A stretch of DNA of 64,000 bases from Flavihumibacter sp. UBA7668 (GTDB lineage Bacteria > Bacteroidota > Bacteroidia > Chitinophagales > Chitinophagaceae): assembly GCF_002483205.1 (NCBI RefSeq), contig NZ_DLHM01000006.1, positions 144,594-208,593 of the forward strand, given 5' to 3'. Shown here piece by piece: positions 31,966-40,927 of the stretch. How positions within the stretch are numbered: the first letter of the stretch is position 1; every line of letters begins with the position of its first letter. The translations under genes and the position numbers were made by a program. Below the pieces are notes generated by a model. The model saw only the letters and a program-made list of their open reading frames with translations. It did no database searches and had not been told where the DNA came from.

Positions 31966-33651
31966 TTACCATCCCGGATTTTGTGTGAGTGTATAGCCAT
32001 TATCCTGATAGAGTTTAATCTGATCAAGTGGCAGGGGATCCAGGTAAACTTTAGGATCTGTGAAAAGACGTTGTGATTCGAGTTTGATGGCAGGAATAAT
32101 ATATCCCTGTGTTCCACCTCCTTCAATATGCACATTGGTATTGGGATATTCTGCTTTGTCGATCCAGGCACCACGGTTAATAGTCAGGTTTTCCTGGGTA
32201 TCGGCATATTCCAGTTTTTTCCAACGTTTCAGGTCATCCAGCCGGAACCCTTCCATCATCAGCTCTGTACGACGTTCCCGGCGGATTTCCCAGATCAGGG
32301 AGGATACAGTAGGATCACGCTCCGGATCATCATAAACAACGCCATTAACAGCCGGTAATCCACCCAAAACCTGCAGATCCGGCAAGTTAATACCCGGGCG
32401 CTTACGCAATACATTGATGGATTTGTCCAAGTCGGCCTGCGTTATGGTTCCCAATTCGGCCACAGCCTCCGCATAGTTCATTAATACCTCACCATAGCGG
32501 ATAACCGGACCATCGGTTTGGTTTAATGCGCCGCTAGCTTCCGGAGCTGTTTTCAATGCTTCGTTCAGGAATTTATGAATGGAATATCCACTGGTTGAAT
32601 AATTAGCAGCATATTGGTTGATCCGCAATTGACCCACAACCGTCTGCGCAAGGCGGGGATCACGATTCGCCATGACATTCGCAATTCCCTGATCACCCTG
32701 ATATAGTGGAGAAATGCTGATTGGCAATCCATCGCTGGCAAGGTAAGATTCAACGGCATTCCTTGAAATCCCGGTTTGAGGCTCATTGTTGTTGTAGCTC
32801 ATTAAAGCATGTGTCAACATACCGGTTTCATATTTCCGATACATAATAATTTCCTTAAAACCGGAAAGGTCATTACTGCTGAATACAGCACGATAATTAT
32901 CTGTAATTGAAAACTTACCGGAATTGATCACCTCTTCTGCAGCCCATTTAGCAGCCTCCAGATAAGCTGTAGCTTTTGCATCGTCAATTCCATGGTATTT
33001 CAGGAAAGTACCTTCAAATAACATGATTCGGGACATAAATGCCAATACTACTGATTTTGTTACAACAAGCCCAGGCGTGCCATCTGATTCGCGTACGTTT
33101 TCCGCAGCAAACTGAAGATCTTCCAATACTTTATCCATTACAAAAGTTCTGGAATCTCTGGGCTTGAATAATAGATCTTTATCTGCTTCAGCAATCACCT
33201 GATCAAACCAGGGCACATCGCCATACCGCTTAACAAGATCGTGGTATTCCAATGCACGGAAAAAACGGGCTACGCCACTCCAGTGATTGATTGCCTCTTC
33301 CGGCATGGGTACCTGTTGGATCCGATTCAGGAATAAATTCGCTTTCCGAACCCAGGCAAAAGTCCAACTACCTGAAGTGGATGGAACATTCTGAATCCAT
33401 TGTGGCGGCGTAGTACCCGCAAAATCATCATTCAGAGATTGCCCGGAGAAATATCGCCCCCAGGTGAATCCGGAACCATAAGCCGGAAAAAATGCAGTAT
33501 AAAATCCCCAGGAAAAAATGCGGACATTGTTTTCACTGGACCAATAAGTTTCATCTGATAACTGATCCAAAGGAGGACGTTCCAGGTAATCTTTTTTACA
33601 ACTGCTGAATCCAATAGCAGCAAGTCCCAATATATATAGATACTTTTTCAT
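31966..33651 (-). CDS. SusD/RagB-family nutrient-binding outer-membrane lipoprotein
   Basis: The protein has 561 aa. Its N-terminus is a lipoprotein signal (MKKYLYILGLAAIGFSSC) followed by the KDYLERPPLDQLSDETYW start typical of SusD. Helical TPR-like stretches include ANLFLNRIQ and FFRALEYHDLVKRYGDVPWF, and the late region carries the family block IRRERRTELMMEGFRLDDLKRWK in shortened form. It caps the SusC partner and captures the substrate at the cell surface. It starts 19 bases after the SusC stop. No glycoside hydrolase is encoded in the operon, so the substrate is probably not a large polysaccharide; the neighbouring phosphoesterase hints at a phosphorylated or phosphate-linked compound. 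Confidence 0.95.
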   Translation of the reverse strand: MKKYLYILGLAAIGFSSCKKDYLERPPLDQLSDETYWSSENNVRIFSWGFYTAFFPAYGSGFTWGRYFSGQSLNDDFAGTTPPQWIQNVPSTSGSWTFAWVRKANLFLNRIQQVPMPEEAINHWSGVARFFRALEYHDLVKRYGDVPWFDQVIAEADKDLLFKPRDSRTFVMDKVLEDLQFAAENVRESDGTPGLVVTKSVVLAFMSRIMLFEGTFLKYHGIDDAKATAYLEAAKWAAEEVINSGKFSITDNYRAVFSSNDLSGFKEIIMYRKYETGMLTHALMSYNNNEPQTGISRNAVESYLASDGLPISISPLYQGDQGIANVMANRDPRLAQTVVGQLRINQYAANYSTSGYSIHKFLNEALKTAPEASGALNQTDGPVIRYGEVLMNYAEAVAELGTITQADLDKSINVLRKRPGINLPDLQVLGGLPAVNGVVYDDPERDPTVSSLIWEIRRERRTELMMEGFRLDDLKRWKKLEYADTQENLTINRGAWIDKAEYPNTNVHIEGGGTQGYIIPAIKLESQRLFTDPKVYLDPLPLDQIKLYQDNGYTLTQNPGW

Positions 33652-33670
33652 GATTGTAAAAATTTAAGAA

Positions 33671-36600
33671 TTATAAGGTTGCCTGTAAGCCAAAGGAAAC
33701 AGTTTTGCGGTAAGGATAAACTCTTCCAAAAGTTGCTGCAGGTGAAGAGGGAGTACGGAAACCAACTTCCGGATCAATTGGAACATGCAATTTGTCTCTG
33801 GTCCAAAGGTTCTCTCCGTTTACATAAAAGCGTAAACGTGAAAAACGAAGTCGTTTTGTAATAGTTACAGGTATGGTATATCCCAGAGAAATATTCTTCA
33901 GACGGGTATAAGCCATATTCATCAGGTATTTATCCTGAATAAGGAAGTTCTGCGTGTTATTACTTTGGCCGGTATTGGTTGGACGCGGATAAAAGGCATT
34001 TGGATTGTCTTCAGTCCAATAATCCATTTGATGTGCATACATATTATCGAAGGGATTAAAGCCAGGAATAGCGATCATTCCATTTCCCCACATTTCGCGT
34101 TTACCCACGCCCTGAATAAACATATTGAAATCAAATCCTTTAAATTCTGCTCCTAAACGAATACCATATTGGTAACGTGGCGTGCTGTTCCCGATTACAG
34201 TAAGATCACCTTTATCATCCAGGGAACTGGAACCTCTCCAAATCTCTCCATCGCCATTTAGATCTTTGTATTTAATATCACCAGGGCCATAGAAGAACCA
34301 GCCGGATTCATGTCTTGACTGAGAAGGTATTTCTTTTACAGGAATATAGTGGCCTTGTGCATCTCGTACTAATTCACCACTGGCGTCCTGTTCAAAATCA
34401 TCTTTTGTAAAGAATCGATCGGTTTTATACCCCCAGATTTCTCCCAGTTTTTTTCCTGCATAAAAACCATTAACGAGGTTTCCATCATATTTTGTAATCT
34501 CCTCCTGGAAGTCAGATAACATTAAGGTTCCATTTAAACTCAAACCATTGCGGAAACTATGATTGAGATCAACAGCAATTTCCCATCCTGTAGTTTGTAA
34601 TTCACCATAATTTCTTCTGGGAGGTGCAGATCCGAATGTACTAGGCAGAACAATACCTGGGGTGATCATGTCTTTTGTTGTTCTACGGTACCAGTCGAAG
34701 GTCAGTCCAACCTTTCCATTCAGGAACCTTGCATCCAAACCGAAATCAAGGGTATTAATAGTTTCCCATTTGAGTGTATTTGGTACCAGATTCGGCGTGT
34801 TAACAGTTAACAGATTGGAACCACCAATCCACCAACCGGATGCACTGGAACTCATGGAAGGACGGAATGTAGCACTTCCAACATCCGTACTACCTACTGA
34901 ACCGTAGGATGCTCTAATCTTTAAGTGATCTAAATAGTCTCTGGTGAACTCCATAAAGTTTTCTTCACTGATAACATAACCAGCGGATGCGGATTTAAAT
35001 AAATTCCATTGGTCCTGAGCTGGGAAAAAAGACGAACCATCATAACGTGCGTTTAATTCCAACAGGTATTTTCCTTTATAGTCATAATTGATCCGGCCAA
35101 AAAAGCCCTGTGTTGACCAATGACCACGACCTCCACCAATGTATTGATCACCTGTTGCCAGGTCCAGTTCCGGAAGATTCTGGTCAATCAGGTCGCGACG
35201 TTCTGAATATTGAGACCACCCTTTGTAAAGATCCACATCCATACCGCCGATAAATTTGAAATTATGATCCGTAAATTTTTTCTGGTATGTTCCAAAGGCT
35301 TTTACGGTATGCTGTTCGTTCCAACCGGAAGAGTAGGAGACACGGTTTGCCGAAACAGGAGATACCTGGATATAATCCCATATCGGATTCCATTGATTCC
35401 AGGCAAATACCTGCCCACCAGGTTCATAATAATGATTGTTATTGCTTGTATACGTGTAATTCGCATTAAAGGTGAGGCCTTTTGTAATTTTAAATAAGCC
35501 TCCCAATTGAGCACGGACAAAGTTGTTGGTATTCTCTGTCATATTAGCCTGCTCCATTTCCGAAATAATATTACGGAATCCTTTACCCTGGTAGGTTCCA
35601 TAAGGATACACACCATGCCAGCGATACATATAATAAAGAGGATCGAATGTTGCGCCACTATAAGAAAACGGCGTTTCAAATTCTGATTTTGTCAGGATGA
35701 TTTTTCCATTTATATCTAACCAGGGGGTAACGGAAGAGTTAACGCCAATAGTTGCATTGTATCTTTTGAACTGATCCGTTTTAACTTTTAAAACACCTTC
35801 CTGCCCCATGTATCCCAGACTTACATTAAAGGACGTTTTTTCATTACCACCAGAGAAATTTAAGTTATGATTTTGCTGCGGAGCCCATTTTCTCATGTAT
35901 TCTTTAGCCGGATCCCATGGGCGATAATAATAAGCACGACCTCCAATAATTTCAAAATCGCGTCCTTCCACCATTTCACGTCCTAAATCCTGACCGCCAT
36001 AGGTACGCTGCCATTCGCGAATTTTTTCAATACTCTCACTCGTAAATGTCATACCTATGGAACCAAAGAAATCCTGATTTGGATTAGTTCTCTGTGCTGC
36101 TGATAATGTATATGTTGGTCCGTCAGCAGCATCCGCATTTCTAGGTTGTGTAGTTGGTGTACTCCAGGAAAAGTTATTATTGTAATTAATTGTTGAGCGA
36201 CTGTTTTTCTTACCTGATTTGGTGGTAATTAAAATAACTCCCCAGGTAGCCCTGCTTCCATAAATTGAAGCTGAAGCAGCATCTTTCAGTACTGAAATGG
36301 ACTCAATATCATCCGGGTTCAATAATTGAAGATTGGGAAATTCAACGTTATCTACCAGAATAAGCGGTTGTGCGCCATTTCCTGCATTAGTTGATCCGGT
36401 CAAACCTCGTAAACGAATCGTTGGATTAGTTGCCAGATCACCTGTTGTTGTGGTAATACTTAAACCAGGAACAGCACCCTGTAAGGCGCGGCCCACATCC
36501 GTTACAGGACGTGATTCCATTACTTTGCTCACTTGTACAGTTGAAACTGCTCCCGTAAGGTTGGCCTTTTTCTGAGTACCATATCCTACTACAACCACAT

Positions 36601-36904
36601 TATCCAGTGAGTTTTCGTCTTCCTCCAGCTGAATCCGGATACTTGATTGATTACTAATTCGAATGGTTTGTTTAATAAAACCAATCGAACTAATTGAAAG
36701 TGAACTAACGCCGTTTGGCAGCGTTATGCTAAACCTGCCCATTTCATCTGTTGAAGTTCCTGCCTCTCCAGCTGAAATTGTTGCACCTATAACAGGCTGC
36801 TGGGAAGATCGATTTACGACCTCACCCGTAATTGTCTGCGCAGTTGCCCAGCTGCTTAAGCAGCATAGCACGGCAAACAAAAGGAAATTCTTAATTTTTC
36901 CCAT
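33671..36904 (-). CDS. SusC/RagA-family TonB-linked outer-membrane transporter
   Basis: The protein has 1077 aa from ATG 36904, which begins a signal peptide (MGKIKNFLLFAVLCCLSSW, cut near ATAQ). An upstream ATG at 36952 would add an untypical tail. A CarboxypepD_reg domain (GEVVNRSSQQPVIGATI) is followed by the SusC signature (VVVGYGTQKKANLTGAV), a plug (ILVDNVEFPNLQLLNPDDIE, then LKDAASASIYGSRA) and a 22-strand-type barrel. The start overlaps the 3' end of the phosphoesterase gene by 14 bases, so the two are coupled. It is the transport pore of the SusCD pair. Confidence 0.96.
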   Translation of the reverse strand: MGKIKNFLLFAVLCCLSSWATAQTITGEVVNRSSQQPVIGATISAGEAGTSTDEMGRFSITLPNGVSSLSISSIGFIKQTIRISNQSSIRIQLEEDENSLDNVVVVGYGTQKKANLTGAVSTVQVSKVMESRPVTDVGRALQGAVPGLSITTTTGDLATNPTIRLRGLTGSTNAGNGAQPLILVDNVEFPNLQLLNPDDIESISVLKDAASASIYGSRATWGVILITTKSGKKNSRSTINYNNNFSWSTPTTQPRNADAADGPTYTLSAAQRTNPNQDFFGSIGMTFTSESIEKIREWQRTYGGQDLGREMVEGRDFEIIGGRAYYYRPWDPAKEYMRKWAPQQNHNLNFSGGNEKTSFNVSLGYMGQEGVLKVKTDQFKRYNATIGVNSSVTPWLDINGKIILTKSEFETPFSYSGATFDPLYYMYRWHGVYPYGTYQGKGFRNIISEMEQANMTENTNNFVRAQLGGLFKITKGLTFNANYTYTSNNNHYYEPGGQVFAWNQWNPIWDYIQVSPVSANRVSYSSGWNEQHTVKAFGTYQKKFTDHNFKFIGGMDVDLYKGWSQYSERRDLIDQNLPELDLATGDQYIGGGRGHWSTQGFFGRINYDYKGKYLLELNARYDGSSFFPAQDQWNLFKSASAGYVISEENFMEFTRDYLDHLKIRASYGSVGSTDVGSATFRPSMSSSASGWWIGGSNLLTVNTPNLVPNTLKWETINTLDFGLDARFLNGKVGLTFDWYRRTTKDMITPGIVLPSTFGSAPPRRNYGELQTTGWEIAVDLNHSFRNGLSLNGTLMLSDFQEEITKYDGNLVNGFYAGKKLGEIWGYKTDRFFTKDDFEQDASGELVRDAQGHYIPVKEIPSQSRHESGWFFYGPGDIKYKDLNGDGEIWRGSSSLDDKGDLTVIGNSTPRYQYGIRLGAEFKGFDFNMFIQGVGKREMWGNGMIAIPGFNPFDNMYAHQMDYWTEDNPNAFYPRPTNTGQSNNTQNFLIQDKYLMNMAYTRLKNISLGYTIPVTITKRLRFSRLRFYVNGENLWTRDKLHVPIDPEVGFRTPSSPAATFGRVYPYRKTVSFGLQATL

Positions 36905-38795
36905 GTCTACTTGTTTTGGTTTTAGATGTATGTTTGTTTTTGTAATAAGCAATGGTTCCTTCTATCAGGCTGATCCAGATGCCACCACTTTCATCAGCAC
37001 GAATTCCATTTACAGATGAGTTCCCTGCCTTATGCTTCCAAAGCAGTTCACCAGTTTTTTCATCCAGCGCCACCAGTAGTCCGTTTTTTCCTCCTGCATA
37101 TACTACGCCGTCAGCAACGGTAATTGGACATGGGTTGTGCTCATAACCAAACCCGGCATAGGTGGCCCATTTAGTTTGCATGCTATCCGGAAGGGTAGAA
37201 ACTGCAATAATCGAATCATTCATCAGTTTCGCATAGACGTTGTGATTGTCTGAAGAACCCCCTAATGATTCACGGACACGATGGCGATTATTTCTCCAGA
37301 TAGTGTTACCTGTTGTAAGGTCTATAGCTGTCATATAACGATCAGGTGCAACAATCAATACTTTATTGTCTGCAATCACCGGTACAACATTGCCCGGTGA
37401 ATACAATTTTTGTGGAGACCCATTGGTCCATTTCCAAATAAGTTGCCCTGAATTGCTATTTAAACAGTAAAGATGTTTATCCCAGGCTCCAAAAACCAAC
37501 TTATCTCCATCGAGTGTTGCACGGGCCTGGATTTGACCTTGAACTCCATCAAATTTCCATTGTATTGATCCGTTTTCTGCAGATAAACAATACATCGTGC
37601 CATTGCCTGATCCAATATAGATACGGTCATTTTTTGCTATAGCTTCACTTATAGCCGGCACACTAAGGGTCTGTTCCCAAATAACCGCCCCGGTTTTTAA
37701 TTCAAGTGACTGAAGTTTACCATCGATGCCACCTACAATTACCTGTTTGCCCAGGACGAATGGGGTTGAATAAACCGACCCTGGCAATTTTACCTGCCAT
37801 TCAATCCGGTTGGATTTGCGATTCAATAATTTAACCGTGCCATCTGAACCTCCATAAATAACCTGATTCCTGCCTGCAGGTACAGCAGCCGTGAATATGG
37901 AACTATTATCAGTAAACTGATAAACCGGATAAAATGCTTTAAAACTATCATTCACTGAATAGTCGGGTACCAATCCGTTTAGTTTTTTATCCAGTGCAGG
38001 ATTGGATGATAATGAAAGTGAATAAGCTAATCGTGTATTCAGCTCACCCACAATTTTTTGATGAATCTGTACTGAGTCTTTATTTAGGACAACTATGTTA
38101 TAACCCACTCCAGGTGTGCCTTTGGGTAAACTTGAACGTCCCATAATACCTGTTATTCCATCAAAATTGTGGATCGATAATCTGTGCCCGTGTCCGCATA
38201 ATGCTAATTTGGTAGGCACTGTTTTTAAAATTCGCGTTACATCATACCAGTTATCCAAACCATCACCTAATGGATAATGTGCAAGAGAAACCACCATTTG
38301 ACCTTGTTTTACTTCTGCCTTCAGCGTTTTTTCAAGCCATAACAAGTCTTCCTGTTTAACATGTCCATCACCCATTTTCATATAGGGGCCTGTATTAAAT
38401 CCAATAAAATAGAAATCACCTGTAGAAAAGTGAATGCGATCTTCTTTCCATAACTCGAGGTATTTTTTTCCTGCAGTTTCAGACCAGTTGGTTTCATGGT
38501 TGCCGGGTAACATATAATACCTGGTCTTTAGCTTTGAAACAAGGTTATAAACAGCTTCCAATTCAGCATTGGATCCTGTATTGGTAATATCACCGGTGAT
38601 TACAACAAAATCCACACTGTCTTTATTGATGTCATCTATAATTGTGGCAAGTCCTGTTTCACTATCACTACCCGGACTTACATGTAAATCGGTCAGGAAG
38701 GCGAAACGGACTTGTTTCTGTGATTGCAAAGCCGAATGAAGGAAAATCAGCATTAAAAAAAGTATACTGCATTTTCTGGTTAAATGAAGGTGCAT
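36891..38795 (-). CDS. Exported metallophosphoesterase fused to a PQQ-type beta-propeller
   Basis: The protein has 634 aa with a signal peptide (MHLHLTRKCSILFLMLIFL). Residues 30-230 form a calcineurin-like phosphoesterase with all metal motifs in order: TDLHVSPG, GDITNTG, GNHETNW, LAHYPLGDG and GHGHRLS. Residues 330-615 contain about six PQQ-like blades (TGAVIWEQTL, NGSIQWKFDG, SGQLIWKW, TGNTIWRN, TGELLWKHK), as in BamB-type propellers. The domain order suggests that the propeller binds a ligand or partner for the phosphatase. It starts 24 bases after DeoR copy 2 and overlaps SusC, so it is part of the SusCD unit and probably removes phosphate from the substrate outside the inner membrane. 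Confidence 0.9.
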   Translation of the reverse strand: MHLHLTRKCSILFLMLIFLHSALQSQKQVRFAFLTDLHVSPGSDSETGLATIIDDINKDSVDFVVITGDITNTGSNAELEAVYNLVSKLKTRYYMLPGNHETNWSETAGKKYLELWKEDRIHFSTGDFYFIGFNTGPYMKMGDGHVKQEDLLWLEKTLKAEVKQGQMVVSLAHYPLGDGLDNWYDVTRILKTVPTKLALCGHGHRLSIHNFDGITGIMGRSSLPKGTPGVGYNIVVLNKDSVQIHQKIVGELNTRLAYSLSLSSNPALDKKLNGLVPDYSVNDSFKAFYPVYQFTDNSSIFTAAVPAGRNQVIYGGSDGTVKLLNRKSNRIEWQVKLPGSVYSTPFVLGKQVIVGGIDGKLQSLELKTGAVIWEQTLSVPAISEAIAKNDRIYIGSGNGTMYCLSAENGSIQWKFDGVQGQIQARATLDGDKLVFGAWDKHLYCLNSNSGQLIWKWTNGSPQKLYSPGNVVPVIADNKVLIVAPDRYMTAIDLTTGNTIWRNNRHRVRESLGGSSDNHNVYAKLMNDSIIAVSTLPDSMQTKWATYAGFGYEHNPCPITVADGVVYAGGKNGLLVALDEKTGELLWKHKAGNSSVNGIRADESGGIWISLIEGTIAYYKNKHTSKTKTSRHGKN

Positions 38796-38819
38796 GCCGG
38801 GAATTCTTTTTTTAGTGAA

Positions 38820-39572
38820 TCAAATAGTTCGGATTCCTTTCAACTTTAGTTCGTTCAACATCGGGTCAAAAGGCGCTCTTTCTGTTACCAGTATATCTAT
38901 TTCACTAAGCGGACATAATTGTATCGGTTGAATGGTGTTTATTTTCTCTGATATGGTTAATCCAATCACTTTTCGGGAAGATTCAATCATTGCTTTTTTC
39001 AGGATTACCACATCCCAGTCATTATCGGAAACACCGAATTCAGGATGGATGGCATTGATCCCTAAAATGCATAAATCAGCACGAATTGATTTAATCTGTT
39101 CGATGGCCTGATGCCCTACCGTTATTCTGGAATTTTTTGAAAGCTTGTCGCCAATTACTATGATTTCAATATTGGGATGTTGCATGTATTCGCATATTGC
39201 TGGTACACTACCGCAGAAAAATGTCGCTTTTAAACCTGGAGGTAAAGCTTTGGCTAGTTCTATAACTGTAGTTCCCCCGGTTGTAATAACCACCATTCCA
39301 TCTTCGATCAGGTGAACAGCTTTGCGACCAATTTCCTTTTTGGCTCCTATCGCATAAATTTCCTCTGGAGAGGACCAGTTCTGATAATGAAAAGAGGGAG
39401 ACATTGCACCGCCATGTACCTTGATCAACTTACCAAGTTGTTGCAATTCCTCCAGATCCCGCCGAATGGTATCCTGCGATACACAGATCTCTTCGCTGAT
39501 GGCACCCGAAAGTATTTTGTTGTGCAGGTTTACCTTCTGAAGTATATAGGCCTGTCGTTCTTTTTTAAGCAT
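38820..39572 (-). CDS. DeoR-family transcriptional regulator (copy 2)
   Basis: The protein has 250 aa from ATG 39572 (MLKKERQAYILQKVNL). An ATG at 39656 would add 28 residues that copy 1 lacks, so it is rejected. The winged helix (EEICVSQDTIRRDLEEL, KVHGGAM) and sugar-phosphate sensor domain (ITTGGTTVIELAKALPPG, GHQAIEQIKSIRADLCILG) match copy 1 closely. It leads the minus-strand unit with the phosphoesterase and SusCD genes. Its likely role is repression of that unit until a phosphorylated metabolite is sensed. The upstream region contains the shared CTAAATATTGC motif and several TTTTTTGC-like repeats that could be operator half-sites. Confidence 0.93.
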   Translation of the reverse strand: MLKKERQAYILQKVNLHNKILSGAISEEICVSQDTIRRDLEELQQLGKLIKVHGGAMSPSFHYQNWSSPEEIYAIGAKKEIGRKAVHLIEDGMVVITTGGTTVIELAKALPPGLKATFFCGSVPAICEYMQHPNIEIIVIGDKLSKNSRITVGHQAIEQIKSIRADLCILGINAIHPEFGVSDNDWDVVILKKAMIESSRKVIGLTISEKINTIQPIQLCPLSEIDILVTERAPFDPMLNELKLKGIRTI

Positions 39573-39685
39573 GGCAGTAAGCTTGGCTACTTGTTTGGTA
39601 AGTCCAAAGTAGGAGAAAAAACGCAAAAAAGCGCAAAATGCCAGATTAAAAAGCAATTAACAGCAAAAAAATCCTGATTAATGCA

Positions 39686-39696
39686 CTAAATATTGC
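39686..39696. promoter_or_regulatory. Shared motif CTAAATATTGC upstream of DeoR copy 2
   Basis: It is identical to the motif at 31895-31905. The surrounding bases here also carry TTGCAAAAGAGCAA, another imperfect palindrome. It lies about 115 bases before the DeoR copy 2 start. Confidence 0.4.
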
Positions 39697-39741
39697 AAAA
39701 GAGCAATAAAAAGATGCAAATTCACCAATGTGGTTGAATTG

Positions 39742-40926
39742 CTAACGGTTTTGTTTAGACGGAGAAGCGAAATATAGCAGGAGCAGACCAGCAATTACCG
39801 AAATTACAGCTCCAATCAATATGGCAAGTTTTGCAATATTTTGCAGGATTGGGTCCGTAAACGCCAGCATTGTTATAAATATCGACATCGTAAACCCAAT
39901 GCCCGCCAATGCTCCCATGCCAATTAACTGGGTCCAGTTGGTGCCGCTCGGACGCTCACCCAACTTCGTTGCCACAGTTATCCAGGATGCCAGCGTTATG
40001 CCAATCGGTTTTCCCAATACCAGTCCGGCTAAAACTCCCCAACTCAGACTGGTAGTAATTGCCTCTGTGAAATTGCCGGGAATTTCTATGGCTGTATTCG
40101 CCAGGGCAAACAGGGGCAGGATGATGAAATTGACCGGATCATGCAGGGTGTGTTCATAGTTGGAGAGCCGGTCCAGCGGTACTAAAAAGGCTATCAGTAC
40201 GCCAGCAATGGTAGCATGGATTCCCGAATTAAAAATGCAATACCAAACCAGCAATCCGATTATCAGGGTAACCCACCATTTATTACCACGTAACCTGTTC
40301 AGGAGATGCAGTATACCCAATAAAACAGCTCCACCCAGCAGGTAATACCAGGAAATATCGCCACCATAAAACACGGCAATCACCAGGATTGCACCCAGGT
40401 CATCAATTATTGCCAGCGCCATCAGAAAGATCTTTAATTGCACCGGAACACGGTTCCCCAATAAAGAAGCAACGCCTAAGGAAAAGGCAATATCAGTAGC
40501 CATCGGAATCCCCCAGCCACTATGATATGGGGTGGATGAATTAAACAACAGATAAATGCCGGCTGGTACCAGCATTCCCCCAAGCGCGGCCGCTATGGGT
40601 AAGGATGCTTTTTTAATGGAGGATAATTCACCTATCAACAATTCCCGCTTGATCTCCATTCCAACCAAAAAGAAAAACAAGGTCATGAACCCATCATTGA
40701 TCCAATGTAAAATAGAGTGGGGGAGATGAAGAAAAGGCAGTAGATGAACCTCTCTTTCCATCAAATGAATATAGGTATCCTTCCATTGGCTATTCGCCAG
40801 TAATAAAGATACCACCGTACAAACCAGCAAAGTAACCCCCACTGCCCGGCTGTCTTTGATAAACTCCTGAATCGGACTGATTAGTTGTTTCCTGATGATC
40901 TGCCGTATGCTGGGGATTTTTGCCAT
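39742..40926 (-). CDS. nhaA: Na+/H+ antiporter NhaA
   Basis: The protein has 394 aa with about twelve membrane segments. The family block LALAIIDDLGAILVIAVFY carries the two adjacent Asp residues that bind sodium and protons in Escherichia coli NhaA. MATDIAFSLGVASLLG and the late GIGFTMSIFI are also typical. It exchanges sodium for protons and controls internal pH and salt. The gene starts one base after the stop of the OstA-like gene, as the last member of a minus-strand envelope operon, an unusual but plausible position. Intact. Confidence 0.96.
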   Translation of the reverse strand: MAKIPSIRQIIRKQLISPIQEFIKDSRAVGVTLLVCTVVSLLLANSQWKDTYIHLMEREVHLLPFLHLPHSILHWINDGFMTLFFFLVGMEIKRELLIGELSSIKKASLPIAAALGGMLVPAGIYLLFNSSTPYHSGWGIPMATDIAFSLGVASLLGNRVPVQLKIFLMALAIIDDLGAILVIAVFYGGDISWYYLLGGAVLLGILHLLNRLRGNKWWVTLIIGLLVWYCIFNSGIHATIAGVLIAFLVPLDRLSNYEHTLHDPVNFIILPLFALANTAIEIPGNFTEAITTSLSWGVLAGLVLGKPIGITLASWITVATKLGERPSGTNWTQLIGMGALAGIGFTMSIFITMLAFTDPILQNIAKLAILIGAVISVIAGLLLLYFASPSKQNR

Positions 40927-40927
40927 T

